Of a DNA stretch of 64,000 nt, positions 1-10,829 are shown in pieces. The notes under the pieces are model-generated. The model had not been told where the DNA came from and ran no database searches. It saw only the letters and a program-made list of their open reading frames with translations. The translations under genes and the position numbers were made by a program. Position 1 is the stretch's first letter, and every line of letters starts with the position of its first letter. The stretch comes from Nectonema munidae. Its lineage: Eukaryota > Nematomorpha > Nectonematoida > Nectonematidae. The stretch lies in NCBI GenBank assembly GCA_030549495.1, contig JAUIRK010000716.1, positions 1 through 64,000 on the forward strand. Direction: 5' to 3'.

Positions 1-1952
1 ACAGAACCTTGAGGGATTCCACTTATTATTTCTGAAGTTGATGGCATAATCCATTCAATCGAACAATAAATTTTCTACTAAAAATATAGTCCCCGAACCC
101 AGTCTATAAGGTTTTCTCCTATACCATAAGATTTCAACTTTACCAAGAGTTTTTCATGGGGGGACAGTATCAAAGCCTTCTGAAAGTACAAATAAGTAAT
201 GTTCACAGTTTTACTGAATTCATTTCAGGGGAAAATTCATTAGAAAATTCAATTAGATTTGTTATTGTTGATTTTTTTGGAAGAGCCATGCTGTTGCCGC
301 GATATCAAATTGTTTTTATCAAGATGGTCACAACCTTGTCCTTTATAATCGATTCAGCACTTTGAAAATTATATTAATGACTGATATTGGTCTATAATTG
401 GTGTTGAGCTTTTTCTCACCTTTTTTAAAAACCGGTGATACGCAGCTTAATCTCCATGATTCGGGTAGTTTACGCTCCACTAAAGACTTATTAGAGTCTT
501 TAGAGTCTTAATGTTAGAGGTTTCGCTAAAACATTACAGATTTTTTGAAAAAAGCGGTGAAATGTTGTCAATCCAGGTGATTTAGAAACATCCAGACTTC
601 CTGAGCTTTTGGCTTTCGGATTTCTATAGTCATTCTATCAAAGGTTGTGAAATTAGTTTAACTTCAACGTTTCTAGACAAAAGTTTACTCTCCTTTATAC
701 ATGGAATAAAAGCATTCTTTGGCTTCAGATAAAAACTCATCTTCAATTATACTACCATTTTCACTCACTATTGTTTCAATAGCTAAGTTATTTTTCTTCC
801 ATTATTATATTTTCCATTACTTTTTGAGTTTTGCTTGTATTTCCTTTAGAATTTTACCTCATAATCAATTCTAGTGGCCTGGCAAACTTTCTAAGATGAT
901 TGCTACACTTTTATATTGTTCAAAACTATTTTATTGCCATACTATTTATACAGATTAAATAATCTCTTTTTATTTTTATAAATAAAATTGCATCTTTATT
1001 CATATACAATTTAATTTATCCTCTAATTTAGGAACATGAAGCCAATTTGTTTTTCCAAAAAGTTTCAAAATTTTCGAACTTGTTTCCATATCATTTTTTG
1101 TAAAATATTCAATCTATTTCTTTGAAATTGTTCTCAATAGAAATAATCAGCGAACTGAACTTATGCTTTGGAACAGCTTTTCGATATTGATGTACCTTTT
1201 GAGAAAGTAAAGACACGTAATAATGATAAATTTTTGTAAGATTTGGAAGTATAGTCAAACTTCGTATGAGATTTTCATCATTGGTTATTAATAGATCTAA
1301 CAAAACTTTCATTACCACTTGACCATCTTCTCGTTGGTGCCCGGAATAACTTGTGTCAATAAACTACTTTGAACGAAGTTGTAAAACCGACTCTCAGGAG
1401 ATATTATGTGGATGTCACAGTCAGTCTATCCTAGGATATTAAAATCACCCAAATAACTAAATTCATCTTTTTGAATTAGAACTATATTTAACTTCACCTA
1501 TTCTATGAATTATTTTCAAGTGGTTTTTTCCGTTCGTATTAGGCTTCTATAAAAACAACTGAAAGTTGTTACTTGATTATTAAACACATTCTAATGTTCA
1601 ATTTCAAACAATCAGTTGAATTAATGGAGCATGTTACAGATTAACAGCTTTTAAAATAACAATTATACCCTTCTATTTGTTACGTTATCACTAGTAAAGT
1701 ATTCATGATCTATGGTGATGGGAACATTTTGAAGCCATCAATTTAAAAAGATTAAGGTTAACATTTTATATCGATTTTTTTTGATAAAAACTCAGTAACA
1801 AAAGTTATATCAAAGTTATAAATTTTAATTATTATTTTAATTTCATCTATTTTTGACAAATGGATTTGCGTTAGTATAAAAACTTTAAGAACCTGTAACT
1901 TTTATAATTTTAAAAAAAGAACCAAAAACTATTAGAAACATTAACTAATTAT
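1..1952 (-). mobile_element. Inverted partial copy of LINE ORF2 (left arm of a palindrome)
   Basis: Read on the - strand, this segment matches the LINE ORF2 region of the + copy to its right: base 1 pairs with about 4531, and base 1952 with about 2533. The arm is about 47 bases shorter overall. The stretches I compared are roughly 95-97% identical, and many of the differences are single-base length changes. It lacks ORF1, and no frame stays open for long. The arm reaches the window edge, so its 3' part is not visible. It may be a separate truncated insertion, an inverted duplication or an assembly product. Confidence 0.9.
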
Positions 1953-1980
1953 TTTTATTATTAAAGATAGTTCTGATCAA

Positions 1981-2538
1981 ATGAAAGAAACATATAGTAG
2001 TGTTACAGCATCATCAAGTTTATCATCTGACTTTAAAAGTATTGTTAATGAAGCTTTTATCCAACAAAGAAATGTTGAAGATGATAAAAAAAGAAGAGTT
2101 ATGAATCACGTCATACATGGTGTTGATGAGGTTCAAGACAATGATGGTACTAAAATTGATGATAGAAAATATATTGAGGAATTGCTTCAGAAACATCTTA
2201 ATTTGAAAGATGTCAAAGTTAAAGAAATTCGGAGATTGGGTAAAATAAATAAAGATCAGACCAAAGCAAGAAGACCTTTACGTATTGTTTATGAAAACTT
2301 AGAATCAAAAGAGAAGGTGACAGCTTCTTTATACCTTTTAAAGAATTCCCCAAGTAATTTTAGACATATTTTCATATCCAATGATTTGAATCAAGATGAA
2401 AGGATCAAGTTAAATGAAATACGTCAGGAGGCTAAAAGTAAGAACACTGAAATTAACTCTGATTATCATTTCATTGTAAAAGGGGATCCTATTTGTGGTA
2501 TGAGTATTGTTAAGAGGTATTTTCGAAAAAAAGATTAG
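1981..2538 (+). CDS. LINE ORF1 protein (RNA-binding, gag-like)
   Basis: This is an intact 185-codon frame that starts at ATG and ends just before the ORF2 region. The N-terminus is Ser/Thr-rich. A middle part (about residues 45-150) alternates charged helices with a block like RPLRIVYENLESKEKV, followed by HIFISNDLNQDERIKLNEIR. That layout resembles the RRM-like/L1 ORF1-type domain that coats LINE RNA. No zinc knuckle is visible. It lies in the unique spacer of the inverted repeat and is the best preserved frame of the LINE. The family assignment comes from its position before ORF2 and its general pattern, not from an alignment. Confidence 0.65.
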   Translation: MKETYSSVTASSSLSSDFKSIVNEAFIQQRNVEDDKKRRVMNHVIHGVDEVQDNDGTKIDDRKYIEELLQKHLNLKDVKVKEIRRLGKINKDQTKARRPLRIVYENLESKEKVTASLYLLKNSPSNFRHIFISNDLNQDERIKLNEIRQEAKSKNTEINSDYHFIVKGDPICGMSIVKRYFRKKD

Positions 2539-2599
2539 TTAATGTTTCTAATAGTTTTGGTTCTTTTTTAAATTATAAAAGTTACAAGTTCTTAGAGAT

Positions 2600-5400
2600 T
2601 TTTTATACTAACGCAAATCAATTATTGTCAAAAATAGATGAAATTAAAATAATAATTAAAATTTATAACTTTGATATACTTTTTGTTACTGAGTTTTTAT
2701 CAAAAAAAATCGATATAAAAAATGTTAACCTTAATCTTTTTAACATTGATGGCTTCAAAATGTTCCATAATATAGATCATGAATACTTTACTAGTGATAA
2801 CTTAACAAATAGAAGGGGTATAATTTGTTATTTTAAAAGCTATTAGTCTGTATACATGCTTCCATTTAATTCAACTGATTTGTTTGAAAATTTGAACATT
2901 AGAATGTGTTTTAATAATCAAGTAACAACTTTCAGTTGTTTTTATAGAAGCCCTAATGCAGACAAGGAAAAAACCACTTGAAAATAATTCATAGAATAGG
3001 TGAAGTTAAATATAGTTCTAATTCAAGAAATTTAGTTATTTTAGGTGATTTTAATTATCCTAGGATAGACTGGGATAAGTGTGACGCTCCACATAATTCT
3101 CCTGAGAGTCGGTTTTTAAACTTCGTTCAAAGTAGTTTATTGACACAAGTTATTCGGGCACCAACGAGAAGAGATCCAAGTGGTAATGAAAGTTTGTTAG
3201 ATCTATTAATAACCAATGATGAAAATCTCATACAGAGTTTGACTATACTTCCAAATCTTACAAAAATTTATCATTATTGCGTGTCTTTTACTTTCTCAAA
3301 GGTACATCAATATCGAAAAGCTGTTCCAAAGTATAAGTTCAGTTCTGCTGATTATTTTTCTATTGAGAACAATTTTAAAGAAATAGATTGGAATATTTTA
3401 CAAAAAAATGATATAGAAACAAGTTCGAAAATTTTTGAAACTTTTTTGAAAAAACAAATTGAGCTTCATGTACCTAAATTAGAGGATAAATTAAATTGTA
3501 TATGAATAAAGATGCAATTTTTATTTATAAAAATAAAAAAAGATTATTTAATCTGTATAAATAGTATGGCAATAAAAATAGTTTTGAACAATATAAAAAA
3601 TGTAGCAATCATCTTAGAAAGTTTACCAGGCCACTTAGAATTGATTATGAGGTAAAAATTCTAAAAGAATACAAGCAAAACTCAAAAAAAGTATGGAAGT
3701 ATATTAATAGGAAGAAAAATAACTTAGCTATTGAAACAATATTGAGTGAAAATGGTAGTATAATTGAAGATGAGTTTTTATCTGAAGCCTTTAAAGAATA
3801 CTTTTATTCCATGTATAAAAGAGAAGGTAAACTTTTGACTAGAAACGTTGAAGTTAAACTAATTTCACAACCTTTGATAGAATGACTATAGAAATATCCG
3901 AATTATGCCATAAGCTCAAAAGTCTAGATGTTTCTAAATCACCTGGTATTGACAACATTTCACCGCTTTTTTTTTCAAAAACTCTGTAATGTTTTAGCGA
4001 AGCCTCTAACATTACAGACTCTAACTAAGACTCTAATAAGTCTTTAGTGGAGCGTAAACTACCTGAATCATGGAAATTAAGCTGCGTATCACCGGTTTTT
4101 AAAAAAGGTGAGAAAAAGCTCATTACTAATTATAGACCAATATCAGTCATTAATATAATTTTCAAAGTGCTTGAATCGATTATAAAGGACAAGGTTGTTG
4201 ACCATCTTGATAAAAACAATTTGATATCGCGGCAACAGCATGGCTTTCTTCCAAAAAAATCAACAATAACAAATCTAATTGAATTTTCTAATGAATTTTC
4301 CCTTGAAATGAATATCAGTAAAACTGTGAACATTATTTATTTGTACTTTCAGAAGGCTTTTGATACTGTCCCCCATGAAAAACTCTTGGTAAAGTTGAAA
4401 TCTTATGGTATAGGAGAAAACCTTATAGAATGGTTCAGGGACTATATTTTTAATAGAAAATTTATTGTTCGATTGAATGGATTATGCTCATCAACTTCAG
4501 AAATAATAAGTGGAATCCCTCAAGGTTCTGTATTGGGACCTGTATTTTTCTCTATGTTTATAAATGATATTTGTGATGATCTAAAATCAAATATAAAAAT
4601 TAATGCTGATGATATAAAATTATTCAAGGGTTCAAAGGGTGAAGGTACGAAGAATATACAGAATGATCTATACAAAATATATAGATGGAGTAAAGAATGG
4701 GATATGCAGTTGAATATAAATAAGTGCTATCACCTTCAAATTGGGAAAAAAGAGGATGCCAGTTTTTATATAGGCGGAACTAAGCTAAACCAAGTTGAAA
4801 AGCATAATGATCTAGGATTAATCGTTGATTCAAAGTTTTGTTTCTCTGATCATGTATTGCACGTTGTCAAGAAAGCCTTCTCTATTCTACACATGTTGAA
4901 CAATACCTTCATCTTATCTGAAATCGAAATTTCTCTGTATTTATACAAATCTTTAGTCAGACCTGTTCTGGAATACGCAAATGTAATTTTTGGAAGTTCA
5001 TCAATTATCAACATCAGAAAAATAGAAAAGGTTCAAAAAGTATTCACAAAGCACTTGAAAGGAATGCAAAATTTATGTTATATTGAAAGACTTCAAAAGA
5101 TTGACCTGCCTTCTTTATATTATCGAAGCCTGAGAAATGAAATGATATCAATATTTAATATCGTAAAAGGAAATATGAAGATTGATGAAAAAGTTTTGCC
5201 TGAATTTTCGAAGAGAATTTCCAAATCACACTTGCTGAAGTTTGCACCTGAATCCTTTCAAAGTAAGTAGCAGATACTTAATCCAAAGAGCATACAATCA
5301 CTGGAATGGCTTACCTAATGAAGTTGTTAACTCAATTACTGTGAAAGAATTTGAAAAAAAAACTCGATGAATTTTGGAAAGACAAAAGATTTGCCGTTCC
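2600..5400 (+). pseudogene. LINE ORF2: endonuclease-reverse transcriptase, broken
   Basis: Three main open pieces remain. Positions 2625-2846 encode the start of the endonuclease. Positions 2978-3505 encode its centre, with the motif VILGDFNYPRIDW and the block IRAPTRRDPSGNESLLDLL; the SDH motif expected near YHYC is not intact. Positions 4047-5270 encode the reverse transcriptase, with NYRPIS, QHGFLPKKST, FQKAFDTVPHEKLL (motif A), GIPQGSVLGP (motif B) and NADDIKLF (motif C). In motif C the usual aromatic residue before A-D-D is replaced by Asn, but both catalytic aspartates remain. Stops near 2844 and 3503, plus frame changes around 2850-2975 and 3505-4045, separate the pieces. The copy is inactive. 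Confidence 0.85.
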
Positions 5401-5465
5401 TTGAAAAATACGCTATATTTGATGCAATTCTCATAGGCTGCTAGCCTCTTTAAATTGCTTAAAAC

Positions 5466-5488
5466 TTATGTTATGTTATGTTATGTTA
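5466..5488 (+). repeat. (TTATG)n tail of the LINE
   Basis: Four to five TTATG units close the LINE. CR1/Jockey-type LINEs commonly end in short tandem repeats used during target-primed integration. No clear target-site duplication can be assigned because the 5' end is rearranged. Confidence 0.8.
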
Positions 5489-5489
5489 T

Positions 5490-7650
5490 AACAAAAATAA
5501 ATATCTTATAAGCATAATTTCGCAATATGCTCTGAAAATTACAGCTAATGGATTATTTTTACACAAATTTTTTCTAAGCACAATAATGTTCAAATTTCAT
5601 TGGTTTTTTTACCTGTCACTCAATCAATTGTAAATCATGGTAGTTTTGTTTGGCATTATAATATTGCTTTTTCCGACCTAAATAAACTTTCTGAAACTTC
5701 TTTTTAGAAGATTATTTCGTTAAAAAACTTTTTTAAGAAAATCAAAGTTTATTTTTATTTAGATAATAAGAGTAGCTGTTAAACCTTATTTTTTAATTAT
5801 CTCTTCAAAGTGGCAAATATCCATTTTCTCATTAGATACATACACATAGTAATATATACATTTATATATGTATATTCTTTCTTCAAAGAAAAAGATGAAA
5901 TCTGGGATTGAAAGAAAGATCAAAAGAATGCAAAATAGTATTGACTTGAAATGGCGAAATCTTTCAGCGATGCCATAAAGAGATAAGGAAGAGGAATAAA
6001 GGAGATTTTTAATTTCTTGTATATATACACAATATATTTTTTTGAACAATTTCTTTCTCTCTATTTTAAGTGCCTGACACCAGCACTTTAAGACAATTGC
6101 GTCTTAAATTGCCTATATCGCTATCATCTTTCAGCATTTTTTATTGAAGCTCAATATTAAATTGCTTATTTCCAAGCTTAAAAATGAGGTTTAAAACTTA
6201 CTTGTGCCATTTTCCGAAAAATACGCGAGCAGATAAAACGCTGACAGCTGATTGGGAATATTGTTAAATGGTGAGTTTTCAAAAATCTAAAGGGGAACAT
6301 TGGCCTTTATGTTATGCAAGAATTTCGCCAAATAACGAAAAAATACGAATCATCTATTATAGCTTTCTCAAACAAAGTTCTTCCGAACTTTAGGATTTCC
6401 AAAAATATTCCTAGAGCTTTCTTGAGAAGAGTGAGATAAGACAATTCATTCGTTGCTGTATCATGAATATAGATGTTGTCTTTTTTAAATCCCCCCCCCC
6501 CCCATTGTGATTGAAAATCCATTTTTTGATTTTAAAGTCCCTATCATTTTTATTACGATTGAATTAGATTATGAATTTCCTTTATTGCTCTATCCTTAAA
6601 ATGGCGATTCACATTATACAGATTGATTCTTTTTTCTTCTTTCTGCTTTTCACTTTTTCTAAACTTTAAAATAGAAGCCGATAATTCTGTGCTGTTCATT
6701 TTTCATTCTTTTTCTTGACATAAATACTAATCCTCAGAATTTTTTCTGGAAATTTTCTGTTTAGGTTATTTTGACATTTGAGGACCGTTATTGAGAGGTC
6801 TACAGGTAAAAATTTGATGTCCAACACCCATGTCAGTCAAAAACGTTGACGTTTGACATACTTAATCATCAAAGAGCAGTATATATTTGGCACTAGCAAT
6901 ACTTTCAACTGAAATATCTATAAAATAATCTTGAGAGTTCGTAAATGAATGAAATGAACAAAGTGAAACTAATTAATTAATTCTCTTTTAATTAAAGTAG
7001 TATTTCTTTTGTTTGACAAAAATATCAAACTTTTGGAAAGTCTTCAATTGATTTTTTTAAACTTATTTTATAGTCGTAAAACTCTTTAACATATCTTTAA
7101 TATATTAAAAGTCTAATTTAAAAAATCACAAAAAAATGAAACTTGCTTCACCCGTAAGCGAATATTAAAATCATTTTTTTACCAAAAAATATCAACTATT
7201 ACTAACCCCTAACCAACAAACAAAAGTGCTAACAAATTAAAGGCATCTTTTCTTTATTCTTAAACAAATTCTTTTTTATCCCGTTAAAATTACATTCAAT
7301 GAAACTTTTATAAAATTCATTATTCGTTTAAATTAATCCTTGCATCCCAACCTTTTTTGCATTGATCCAAAAAATTTTTCAAAGTATAATATGCATATCC
7401 TTATTACGTTAGTAGTATGTTAGTACTTATAGGTTTAGAAAATGATACCGGGAATTTACGTGTAAAAAAACACTTTTACTTTAACTTTACCGAACACGTT
7501 TTATTGGTAGTTAGAAAATATCAAATAAAAAAAAGCAAAAAAAACACTTTTTAATCAATCAAATTTAATAATGTGCCTGAAATTGAAGAAAAAGTTGGGA
7601 AAATAGTTGAGAAAAATTTGCAAATTTTAAATCAATTATTTGAAAGAAAC
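5490..7650. other. AT-rich non-coding stretch
   Basis: I see no credible gene. Short frames here, for example around 5786-6049 and 6307-6522 on the - strand, have no recognisable motif and low-complexity composition. A C homopolymer of about 14 bases lies near 6490-6503. Confidence 0.6.
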
Positions 7651-7659
7651 TTTACATAA

Positions 7660-8080
7660 CAACATAAAAAATGAGCAACGCAATCTTCTTTTAGATACAA
7701 AAACCAGATGGAGCAACACAATTTCAAGATTTATCAACTTGAAAAACGTGCATTCCTATTAACGGACGCGCTTAAAACTTCATGACATTTTTGTAAACTT
7801 TTCTATGAGAAAGTGGGGAAAGTTTTAGAAGAATTAGTTAACGTTCTTCGCCCTTTTGAAATTGCCACTAAATAGAAATAAAAGAAGAACATTCAATATC
7901 TTTTATGTTGAAGGAATAAAGAAAGCTCACACCTAGCTAACGGATTTAAAGAAAACAGTAGATGAAAGATATTCTTCCCGTAGATTGATGAATGCAGTTG
8001 GAAGATTGGATTAGTATCCCCCAAAACTTTAGACGCTTTACCTTTTTTAAAATCTCATTATTCTTAAAGAATTGGATTAA
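7660..8080 (+). pseudogene. Faint hAT-type transposase remnant
   Basis: In shifting + frames the translation gives TKTRWSNTISRFINLK, then a block like LEELVNVLRPFEIATK. This matches the common hAT/ZBED pattern T-R-W-N/S-S-T ... L..L...L.PF...T near the middle of the transposase. Several stops and frameshifts separate the blocks, and no terminal repeats were found. It appears to be an old DNA-transposon fossil. Only this fragment is recognisable, and the flanks are AT-rich and uninformative. Confidence 0.5.
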
Positions 8081-9245
8081 TATTGATTATTGATTAGTAT
8101 CAATAACCAATTTTTTGTAAGAGTTGTTTTTATTATTAAATGCATAGTAATCACACACTTGCAATATAAATTAAATACACGCTAGTATAGTTGCACATAT
8201 AAGTAAAAGTTAAAGATCCATGAATTTAAGTTTTATTTTCAATTTAAAAAAATAATAAAATAGGCAAAAATTAATTTTATTCAATAATTTTGTGGAAATG
8301 AAAAATTCGGTAAAATTCAAACACTATGTTAGTAGATACTTGTTGAATAAACCTTTCTTCCTTCCATATGAATGAGCTTTTAAATGCTAAGCTAATTGAT
8401 TAAAGTCAAATCTATACGCATTATGATTTATTTTTTAATATGAAGCCTAGTTGCAAATGTAAAAAAGGCTTTTTTTAAGTTTCGATTTAAGAGAAGTTTA
8501 TAAAATGTTCAATACGTGACTTCAATAAAAAATTATTTAAAAATAGTGGGAAAATTTACGCTGGAGGGATTCCCTCAAATATGCCATTTTACATCAATAT
8601 AGAAGATAAGGCAAAGTCCGTGAGGCTCATTAGAGTAAGAATGAAATATTCAGAATTCAAAATTTCAGAGCTTTTTGGGTTGTTAGCACATGCATTCTTC
8701 AATCGGCTTCACTTTTGAAAATTTCCTGCTTCATATGATGAAAACGGAAAAATTTCAAATTAAGATTTTATCAAGAATTAAAAGTATAGGAATGGAATTA
8801 ACATACGTATTTTTGGTGATTTATAGCAGGTTGCACATATATATATAGTTAGATATACTTTGAATCAAGCAAAAGATTATAACAAAAAATTGATTATACC
8901 TTGAATTGTGAATAGGAACAAAAGAATAGCTTTGAAAAGGATAATGATAAATGAAACAATATGAGAACAAATCCTATAGCTAAGATAGAAACTTTTCTTT
9001 TAACTGTCAATCATTGTCGACAAACCAATCAACTCATCAGAATGGTTGCTTCATGCAATCAAAAAGCGAGCTATTTTTATTCTATACACGTTGAAAAGAG
9101 TAATAAATAATTATTATTAGAATTAAAATCTATAGGCTTCTATTAAAAAACTTTATTATCTGCAATTGTTTCAATTATAATGGAAAGTAAATTTTCCACG
9201 AATAATCGCTAAATTAGGTAGCTATCGACAATTTAATTTTAGGTA
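8080..9245. other. AT-rich non-coding stretch
   Basis: No gene, RNA gene or repeat was recognised in this stretch on either strand. Confidence 0.55.
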
Positions 9246-9610
9246 ATGAAATCCGAGATTTTAGTGGAGTTCATTTGAATAATCAAAATTTATTCAAGAG
9301 TTATTCAAAATGATTCGTTTGATTGTCACGTAATTTTGATTGGTTAAATAATTTGAAAACTTTCTATCCAATCAGATCGATCATTATGCGTAGCTCTTGT
9401 ATGACTTTTAGTGGAGTTCATTTGGATACTCAAAATTTATTCAAGAGATATTCAAAATAATTGGTTTGATTGTCACGCAATTTGATTGGTTAAAATAATT
9501 TTAAAAACTTCAAAAATTTCTATCCAATCAGATCAACCGCGTAGCTCTTGTGTGACTTTTAGTGGAGTTCACTTGAATAGTCAAAATATATTCAAAAGAT
9601 ATTCCAAAAA
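9245..9610 (+). repeat. Tandem repeat, about 150-bp unit, 2.3 copies
   Basis: The motif AGTGGAGTTCA recurs at 9263, 9410 and 9561 (steps of 147 and 151 bases). Each is followed by a related run containing TCAAAATTTATTCAAGAG, an ATTGGTTAAA box and TATCCAATCAGATC. The third copy is partial. A related segment appears inverted at about 33540-33605 inside a UTP14 intron, so the unit is also dispersed. Confidence 0.8.
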
Positions 9611-10829
9611 AATCTTTTTTTTGCTTTCAGATGAAATGAAATTTAATAAAAAAAATTTTACTTAGAGTATTAAGTATATATTTTTTATCCAATTTTTTCT
9701 GCTTACTAAGTTTGAGATTTTTTAAATTTCTTAGTGTTAATTTTTTTGAAAAATAGAATTTAATTCAAATACAAGGCAAAAAATTAAATTTAAAATTTTT
9801 ATATAAGCTTAGATTTATTCGATTGCTTGCGATTTGTGAGTAAAACTGTTTAAAAATATTTCTTTTTTCTTTAATAAAATAATTTGGAAAAAAATTCTAT
9901 AGTATTTTTCCAAGCTACCTACGTTAAAAATCATTTTTTGACATTTTTAATGGTTTTAAATATGATATTTTATTATTTGTAGATACAACTAAAGAAACAG
10001 TATAAGACTAAATTGAAAGAAATCAAGTATAAGTTTTACAAATTATGAAAAAAAATTAAAATAAAAATCTTTTTCTTTGCACAGAATATACCTGTTGAAT
10101 GTACCCGCAAAATATATTTATAATTCAGTCATCCCCATAAAATTTTTATTTAGAAACATCTATCACAAAAGAAGTAAAAATATTAGCTTAAACTGTTTTA
10201 TAACTTTTTTACAAAAGAAAATTTTTGACTTTAAACTTCCTTGCAAATGCTTCAAAATATAAATATACGCCATTCTCAAAGTAATGTATTTAATTTAGGT
10301 CTGATTGTAAGACCAAAAAATCATTTGATCGATTTTGATCAAATAATCGTGAAAGTCGTATCAGTGACGTAGCCGGGTAATAATTTTTGCGCAAGAAACT
10401 TCAAGAAGCAATTTTTGCAGGTATGTAATATGCAACATATGTTTATCCTTGCCACAATGTATATCTGTTTTATCTTCGAATTTCACTACCAAGTAATATA
10501 CTTCAAAGAATAAGTCTTGTTAAAGTAAACTAGAAGATAGAAGAAGACATTGCCTTCAAAATTGATTTGGCAGTATTTGTAAAAAAATTTTAATATTCTT
10601 AGAGGTTTTTCAATTTCTCAATCGTCGTTATAGAGGGTATACTGAAAGGATTATTATTGGAGTGAAGGTCAATTGATATAGATAAAATGATTATATGTTT
10701 TGATACAAAGTCATGTTTCATTTGGGTTAATAAGTCTGATAACACTTTCTTAAAATTGCATTCTCAAATTTTTTATTGATCTTTTAAATATTCTAAAATC
10801 TTTACACTTTTTGATTAAATCCCCTAAAA
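9610..10829. other. AT-rich non-coding stretch with one MITE-end-like motif
   Basis: No gene was recognised. At about 10362 the sequence CAGTGACGTAGCCGGG resembles the terminal repeat of the hAT-like MITE at 61106-61307, but no partner end was found nearby. Confidence 0.5.

Larger units (their letters stand above)
1953..5489 (+). mobile_element. CR1/Jockey-superfamily LINE, nearly full length
   Basis: The order is a short leader, ORF1 (1981-2538), ORF2 remnants with an apurinic endonuclease and reverse transcriptase (about 2600-5400), and a 3' tail of TTATG pentamers at 5466-5488. This order and a microsatellite tail without poly(A) are typical of CR1/Jockey-superfamily LINEs. ORF1 is intact. 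ORF2 is split by several stops and frameshifts, so the copy cannot make full-length ORF2 protein. The usual 5' UTR is not seen because inverted ORF2 sequence begins 28 bases upstream of the ORF1 start. Confidence 0.85.
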
